Notes under the pieces: model-generated | Told to the model about the DNA's origin: nothing | What the model saw: only the letters and a program-made list of their open reading frames with translations | Database searches by the model: none | Position numbers and translations under genes: made by a program | NCBI GenBank assembly: GCA_038125725.1 | Contig: JAYPEK010000083.1 | Coordinates: 1-10,220, forward strand | Direction: 5' to 3' | Source of the DNA: TMED8 sp038125725 | GTDB lineage: Bacteria; Pseudomonadota; Alphaproteobacteria; Rhodospirillales; Casp-alpha2 | Length of the DNA: 10,220 nt | Part shown: positions 6,609 through 10,220 of the stretch, one piece after another | How the letters are laid out: every line of letters begins with the position of its first letter | How positions within the stretch are numbered: position 1 is the stretch's first letter

Positions 6609-7196
6609 ATGAAAATGACCGAGGAAATCCGTATCGAGGCGCCGCGCGAGCAGGTTTTCGCCGCGCTCAACGATCCCGACATCCTGCGTCAGGCGATTCC
6701 CGGCTGCCAGGAACTGGATAAGATCTCCGATACGGAACTCGCCGCCACGGTGCAGGCCAAGGTCGGTCCGGTGAAGGCCAAGTTCAAGGGCCAGGTGACG
6801 CTGTCCGACATCAACGCGCCGGAGAGCTACACCATCTCCGGCGAGGGTAAAGGCGGTGCCGCCGGTTTCGCCAAGGGTAGCGCCAAGGTGCATCTGGCAG
6901 AGGATGGCGACGCCACGATCCTGAGTTACGAGGTGGACGCCGAGGTCGGCGGCAAGCTGGCGCAGATCGGCAGCCGGTTGATCGAGGGTACGTCGAAGAA
7001 ACTTGCCGGTGAATTCTTCGATGCCTTTTCCGGCTTGGTCGGCACTGCGCCTGCCGATACCGCACCGGCAGAGGAAGCCCCTGAAGCCCCCGCGCCGCAA
7101 GCCGCCCAGCCAAAGCCCGGCGGCATCTCGCCCATGGTGTGGATGATCGGCGGCGCCATCGCGCTGGCGCTCGGTATCTGGCTGCTCACACAGTAA
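6609..7196 (+). CDS. coxG: CoxG-like SRPBCC-fold protein with C-terminal membrane anchor
   Basis: This 195-aa protein is a CoxG (CO dehydrogenase subunit G) family member. Residues 1-143 form the SRPBCC hydrophobic-cavity domain, opening with MKMTEEIRIEAPREQVFAAL and containing PDILRQAIPGCQ at 23-34, both typical of CoxG. A Pro/Ala/Glu-rich linker follows (146-172). A single hydrophobic segment at about 175-193 (MVWMIGGAIALALGIWLL) ends the protein and should anchor it in the inner membrane facing the cytoplasm. Family work links CoxG to membrane attachment of the hydroxylase and to delivery of quinone as electron acceptor. I chose ATG 6609, preceded by GGGAG, because the open frame to 6540 lacks family-like sequence. 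It is divergent from coxS and ends 12 bases from the convergent xdhC-like stop. Confidence 0.92.
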   Translation: MKMTEEIRIEAPREQVFAALNDPDILRQAIPGCQELDKISDTELAATVQAKVGPVKAKFKGQVTLSDINAPESYTISGEGKGGAAGFAKGSAKVHLAEDGDATILSYEVDAEVGGKLAQIGSRLIEGTSKKLAGEFFDAFSGLVGTAPADTAPAEEAPEAPAPQAAQPKPGGISPMVWMIGGAIALALGIWLLTQ

Positions 7197-7208
7197 CGGA
7201 AAACGCGA

Positions 7209-8255
7209 TCAGGCCGGCCGGCGCAGCGCCTGGGTGATCTGGGCCAGCGCCGCGAGTGCGATCTCGGCCGGGTTCTGGGCGCCGATATCGAGTCCCACCG
7301 GTGCGTGGATGCGTGCGATCTGCTCGTCCGAGATCCCCGCTTCCTTGAGCCGGTGCAGCCTCGCCGCATGGGTCTTCTTGGAACCAAGGCAGCCGATATA
7401 GAAGGCCGGGCTCTCGAAGGCGGCGTGCAGCGCCGGATCGTCGAGCTTGGGATCGTGGCTCAGGGTGACGATGGCGGTGCGGGTATCGGGCTTCAGGTCC
7501 TCGATGGCGGTCGATGGCCAGCGCCGGTCGAGTTTGACGCCGGGGAAACGCTCGTCGGTGCTCCAGGTGTCGCGCGGATCAATGACCGTCACGTCGAAGC
7601 CGATGCGCGCCGCCATCTCCGCCAGGTTTTGCGCGATATGCACGGCGCCGACGATCATCAGCCGCAGGTGCGGATTGTAGATGCGCGCGAACAAGGGCTG
7701 CGCTTCCTCCTCGCCGATCATGCCGCTCTTGTCGGTGGCGAAGCGCCCGGCCAATTCTTCGGCCTGCTGGACGGACAGGGTCAACTCGCCATGGGTGACT
7801 TTGCCCCCCGACCAAAGCGCCATGGTGCCGGTGGCGGGATCGGTGAGCAGCGCCGACGGGACTTCCTTGGCGCGCGCCGCCTCGAGCGCATCCAGGACGG
7901 CGGCCGAGGCATCGTCGATGGCGGTGACGAACACCGACACCTTGCCGCCGCAGGCGAGGCCAGCCTGCCAGGCGTCCTCATTGGCGATGCCGAAATTAAG
8001 GGTCGCGGCGCCGCCATCGCGAATGCGGGCGAGCGCCTCGGTCACCACTTCCCCTTCGATGCAGCCGCCCGAGACCGAGCCCTCGAAGGCCTGGTCGTCG
8101 CGCACGCAAAGCTGGCTGCCGGCAGGGCAGGGCGACGAACCCCAGGTGCGGGCCACCGTCGCCAGCGCGACCTGATGGCCGGCACCCAGCCAATCGAGGG
8201 CCTGGCGCACCACCGGCGCGGACAGGGGCGTTTCGGTTTCGGACGGCAGGGACAT
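7209..8255 (-). CDS. xdhC: XdhC/CoxI-family molybdenum hydroxylase maturation factor
   Basis: This 348-aa protein belongs to the XdhC family, which binds molybdenum cofactor, promotes its sulfuration and inserts it into hydroxylases of the xanthine and CO dehydrogenase type. The N-terminal XdhC/CoxI domain shows TWGSSPCPAGSQL (37-49), GSVSGGCIEGEV (59-70) and GLACGGKVSVFV (99-110), where Cys65 and Cys102 are candidate cofactor ligands. The C-terminal Rossmann-like domain shows IVGAVHIAQNLAEMAARIGF (201-220), IGCLGSKKTHAARL (287-300) and HAPVGLDIGAQNPAEIA (317-333). Both domains sit in one chain, as in the longer XdhC proteins. The start ATG 8253-8255 has GTGGAG upstream. It is divergent from the mocA-like gene, and together they would supply the finished cofactor to the coxSML enzyme. 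Confidence 0.93.
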   Translation of the reverse strand: MSLPSETETPLSAPVVRQALDWLGAGHQVALATVARTWGSSPCPAGSQLCVRDDQAFEGSVSGGCIEGEVVTEALARIRDGGAATLNFGIANEDAWQAGLACGGKVSVFVTAIDDASAAVLDALEAARAKEVPSALLTDPATGTMALWSGGKVTHGELTLSVQQAEELAGRFATDKSGMIGEEEAQPLFARIYNPHLRLMIVGAVHIAQNLAEMAARIGFDVTVIDPRDTWSTDERFPGVKLDRRWPSTAIEDLKPDTRTAIVTLSHDPKLDDPALHAAFESPAFYIGCLGSKKTHAARLHRLKEAGISDEQIARIHAPVGLDIGAQNPAEIALAALAQITQALRRPA

Positions 8256-8349
8256 GTGGGCTCCACTAAAAAGACCCCGTCAGCAAACCAAATCCACCGT
8301 CCGGATGAAAGCCCATTTTCAGGCCGGCACCTTCATGGTTAGCTGAGGC

Positions 8350-8946
8350 ATGAGCCAAGACGGACCCGACAATTTTGCTGCGCTGGTACTGGCCGCCGGC
8401 CTATCCCGGCGCTCGGGCGCGACGAACAAGCTGCTGGCGACGGTCGACGGCCGGCCGATGGTCCGCGCCGTGGCGGAGACCGTGTTGGAAGCGGGGTTTC
8501 GTCCGGTGCTCGCGGTCACCGGGCACGAACGGGAGAAGGTGCGGGCGGCGCTGGGCGGGCTGGATGTCGGTTTCGCGCATAACCCGGACTATGCCGAGGG
8601 CATGGCGTCTTCGATCCGCCACGGCGTCGCGGCGCTGGATGACGACGTGGCCGGCGTGCTGATCGCGCTCGGCGACATGCCCTGGGTCGCGGCTGAGACG
8701 CTCGTGGCGCTGGCCGGTGCCTTCGATGCCGCCTCAAGGCTGGACATCTGTCGCCCCGTGCATGCCGGCAAGCCCGGCAATCCGGTGCTGTTCGGGCGCC
8801 GGCATTTTGCCGCGTTGATGGCGCTCACCGGCGATGTCGGTGCCAAGGGGGTGATCGCGGCCAACCCGGATTCGGTGGTCGACGTGCCGGTCGATGACAC
8901 GGGCGTGCAGCGCGATCTCGACGTGGTCGGTCCCGAAGCGGACTGA
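8350..8946 (+). CDS. mocA: MocA-like molybdenum cofactor cytidylyltransferase
   Basis: This 198-aa protein is an NTP-transferase of the MobA/MocA group. The nucleotide-binding loop is LVLAAGLSRRSGATNKLL at 12-29, the metal site is GDMPWV at 108-113, and GNPVLFGRRHF (143-153) and DTGVQRDLD (183-191) are typical of the MocA branch. MocA joins CMP from CTP to molybdopterin, giving the cytosine dinucleotide that CODH-type and xanthine-dehydrogenase-type enzymes of bacteria use. This fits its place beside xdhC and near coxSML. MobA, the GMP-using relative, is less likely. The start ATG 8350 has only a GAGG with one base of spacing, and no other start codon precedes the nucleotide-binding loop in this frame. 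A four-codon frame (8335-8346) ending three bases upstream may feed ribosomes to it. Confidence 0.88.
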   Translation: MSQDGPDNFAALVLAAGLSRRSGATNKLLATVDGRPMVRAVAETVLEAGFRPVLAVTGHEREKVRAALGGLDVGFAHNPDYAEGMASSIRHGVAALDDDVAGVLIALGDMPWVAAETLVALAGAFDAASRLDICRPVHAGKPGNPVLFGRRHFAALMALTGDVGAKGVIAANPDSVVDVPVDDTGVQRDLDVVGPEAD

Positions 8947-8950
8947 CGGA

Positions 8951-9445
8951 CTAGGGCCTTTCGTCCAGCGCCTTCAGGTTGTCCAGCAACTGACCGAGCA
9001 GCGTCAGGAACCGCGCCTGCTCGCCCTCGGGGATGCCGGCCAGGGCCTCATTATAATAGGCGACGATTTCCGGCACCAATTGGTCGCGCCACAGTGTGCG
9101 CCCTTTGGCGGAGAGTTTGATGCGGCGCGAGCGCCCGTCCGCGCTGTCGCGGCTGCGCTCCGTCAGGCCCTGTTTTTCCAGCCGTGACAACAGGCCAGTC
9201 AGGTTCTGGCGGCTGACCAACAGGAACGCCGCCAATTCGCCGACCGTCATGCCGGCCTCGGCGCTGTCGTGTGAAAGCGCGCCCAGCACCGCCCACTGTT
9301 GCGTCGTGGCGCCGTGCTCCTCGACCGCGCGGGTGCCGGTCTTGTGCATCATGTTGGCGCATTGATAGAGCCGGAAGAAAAGCCGGTTGGCCGTCTCGGC
9401 GGCGGTCAGGTCCTGGGGTTCGCGTGGCTCGGCGGTGTCCGGCAT
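8951..9445 (-). CDS. MarR-family transcriptional regulator
   Basis: This 164-aa protein has the MarR layout: an N-terminal dimerisation helix (about 15-45), a winged helix-turn-helix (about 66-112) and C-terminal dimerisation helices (about 115-160). The recognition helix region is FLLVSRQNLTGLLSRLEKQG at 74-93, and the wing carries RSRDSADGRSRRIKLSAKG at 97-115, with the usual Asp-x-Arg pattern (D103, R105). MarR proteins are usually dimeric repressors released by small ligands, often aromatic. Its targets here are unknown; the divergent 9446-9508 interval or the nearby hydroxylase genes are possibilities. The start ATG 9443-9445 is the first in frame after a stop at 9497-9499; no clear ribosome site is visible. 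The stop is 4 bases from the convergent mocA-like stop. Confidence 0.93.
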   Translation of the reverse strand: MPDTAEPREPQDLTAAETANRLFFRLYQCANMMHKTGTRAVEEHGATTQQWAVLGALSHDSAEAGMTVGELAAFLLVSRQNLTGLLSRLEKQGLTERSRDSADGRSRRIKLSAKGRTLWRDQLVPEIVAYYNEALAGIPEGEQARFLTLLGQLLDNLKALDERP

Positions 9446-9508
9446 GTCCGCATCTTGGGAGCGGCGCCGAAGCCTGTCAACGAAGCCCTGGCGGGGCTAT
9501 TGTTGCGA

Positions 9509-9670
9509 ATGTCCTGGAAACGGATCCGCGGCTACGCGCTGGCGCTACTGGTGTTGCCGGGCACGGTGCTGGTGTTCGTGCCCTGGGCGGTTTCGATGCT
9601 GGCGGCGGGAACCCACCGATACGTTCTCAGATTTTGCAACTTCTTGGACCGCCGTTTTCAGAAAGCATAA
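9509..9670 (+). pseudogene. Truncated start of a membrane protein, possibly isoprenylcysteine methyltransferase family
   Basis: A short frame starts at ATG 9509, 63 bases from the divergent marR start, and ends at TAA 9668-9670 after 53 residues. The first 33 residues, MSWKRIRGYALALLVLPGTV followed by a Val/Phe/Trp-rich stretch, look like a positively charged leader and a first transmembrane helix. The 'LPGTVxVxxPW' wording recalls the N-terminus of isoprenylcysteine carboxyl methyltransferase-like membrane enzymes. From about residue 35 (base 9610) the sequence turns polar and Arg/Phe/Cys-rich, and the base composition falls at the same point. I read this as a gene whose remaining part was replaced by foreign DNA. 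It could instead be a complete small membrane protein. The family match is weak. Confidence 0.35.
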
Positions 9671-9869
9671 CTCTCCGCTGGCGCGAGTTGCGCAAATATT
9701 CGCCAGTTCTCCGGCCCGGCTATTTAATGCGGCATCTCCTGCAAACTGACTTGCTGCCAAGGTCCAGCATCAACACTTTTCTGGAGGACCGTTTCCTGCC
9801 ATCAACCCTTAAGGTTCTTCGGCGACGGAAGCTCTGAAGGGATGTTGGTACACAGTTCCATCCTCAGAT
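9610..9869. other. Lower-GC segment without a recognisable gene, possible island edge
   Basis: This stretch follows the break in the membrane-protein fragment and ends at the stop of the ATPase gene. Hand counts per 60-base line give about 45-60% GC, against 73% for one line counted in the mocA-like gene. Several frames are open (one + frame to 9837, another to 9749), but none reads like a known protein and none has a convincing start. It holds a dyad at 9678-9706 and the 8-base palindrome CCTTAAGG around 9807-9814. I see no transposase, tRNA end or clear terminal inverted repeats. Confidence 0.4.
9678..9706. repeat. Nested dyad: CTGGCG-N17-CGCCAG around TTGCGCAA
   Basis: CTGGCG (9678-9683) and CGCCAG (9701-9706) form a 6-base inverted repeat. 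The perfect palindrome TTGCGCAA (9688-9695) sits almost exactly at its centre. This could be a protein-binding site or a small hairpin. No gene start close by explains it. Confidence 0.3.
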
Positions 9870-10220
9870 TCAGCTCCCTTCGTCGCCATTGAGCAGTTGC
9901 TTCAGATACCGCTTGGGATTGCTAAGGAACGCCTTGCTGACCCGCACATGTTCGATCTCTTCATAAGCGGCCGATGAAATTTGGTTGCCATCAAATAGCC
10001 GGATATCGGCTCCAGGGTAACTGAGCAGGATCGGTGAGTGGGTGGCGATGATGATTTGTGCGTTACCGGACAACTTCCAATCATGAAGTAGCCTTAGAAA
10101 GCTCAACTGACGCATCGGGGAGAGCGCGTTTTCCGGTTCGTCCATGAGAAAGATGCTGCGTGTGCCGTGTCCGTCATCAAAACATTTGGGACGCCTGAGC
10201 CTGTATTCTAACGGAGGATC
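9870..10220 (-). CDS. Predicted ATPase (COG3910-like AAA/ABC-type), C-terminal part
   Basis: The frame is open on the minus strand from the window edge to TGA 9870-9872, giving the last 116 residues; the 5' part lies beyond the window. An ATG at 10143-10145 falls inside the Walker B motif, so it is not the real start. The visible part carries Walker B with the catalytic Glu (IFLMDEPENALSP), a D-loop-like stretch and the switch histidine (IIIATHSPILL). It ends with FLSNPKRYLKQLL, a typical tail of the COG3910 family of standalone predicted ATPases. The Walker A and signature motifs would lie upstream. The biological role of this family is poorly known; members are scattered and often sit in variable regions. 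GC is about 51% over the lines counted, well below the cox/mocA region, which suggests horizontal acquisition. Confidence 0.85.
   Translation of the reverse strand, partial: DPPLEYRLRRPKCFDDGHGTRSIFLMDEPENALSPMRQLSFLRLLHDWKLSGNAQIIIATHSPILLSYPGADIRLFDGNQISSAAYEEIEHVRVSKAFLSNPKRYLKQLLNGDEGS

Noticed and set aside
9800..9835. Possible terminator for the ATPase gene (CTTC...GAAG and AACC...GGTT stems)
   Set aside because: The stems are only four base pairs and no T-run follows on the minus strand, so they do not support a terminator call.
9671..9837. + strand open frame continuing to 9837 with a basic, Leu/Arg-rich C-terminus
   Set aside because: There is no credible start within the low-GC segment. 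The earlier part of the frame overlaps the marR gene antisense, and the sequence matches no family I know.
9626..9870. 8-base direct repeat CTCAGATT at 9626-9633 and 9863-9870 as target-site duplication or att site
   Set aside because: An 8-base match within about 250 bases is expected by chance fairly often. The surrounding bases match only partly, and no integrase or terminal inverted repeats are seen.

Overview
The window looks like chromosomal DNA of an alphaproteobacterium, probably close to the Rhodospirillales. The grounds are high GC (one 60-base line counted by hand in the mocA-like gene is 73%), tight gene packing and Rhodospirillales-like protein sequences. This placement is inferred by eye, not from a search.

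Layout, left to right. (1) The tail of a glutathione S-transferase-like gene and a small helical protein of unknown function lie on the + strand. (2) A five-gene minus-strand operon runs from 6462 down to 593. In transcription order it is coxS-like [2Fe-2S] subunit, coxM-like FAD subunit, coxL-like molybdopterin subunit, an unrecognised 139-aa protein with a CGCP motif, and a 586-aa metallo-beta-lactamase-fold protein carrying two cyclic-nucleotide-binding-like domains. (3) A coxG-like gene with a C-terminal membrane anchor is divergent from coxS. (4) An XdhC-family maturation factor (minus) is divergent from a MocA-like molybdenum cofactor cytidylyltransferase (+). (5) A MarR-family regulator is on the minus strand. 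(6) At about 9610 the character of the sequence changes. A short fragment resembling the start of an isoprenylcysteine methyltransferase-type membrane protein breaks off, about 200 bases hold no recognisable gene, and a lower-GC minus-strand gene (about 51%) encodes the C-terminus of a predicted ATPase that runs off the window.

How it fits together. coxSML encode the three subunits of a molybdenum hydroxylase. The active-site loop reads PYRGAGR, the form II type, so CO is not an assured substrate. MocA would convert molybdopterin to the cytosine dinucleotide form, XdhC would bind, protect and insert the cofactor, and CoxG would tether the enzyme to the membrane or link it to quinones. The two genes after coxL are the least explained part. 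Their tight spacing suggests they are co-expressed with the hydroxylase, and the last one joins a hydrolase-type fold to two possible nucleotide sensors. I see no RNA genes, CRISPR arrays or intact insertion sequences.
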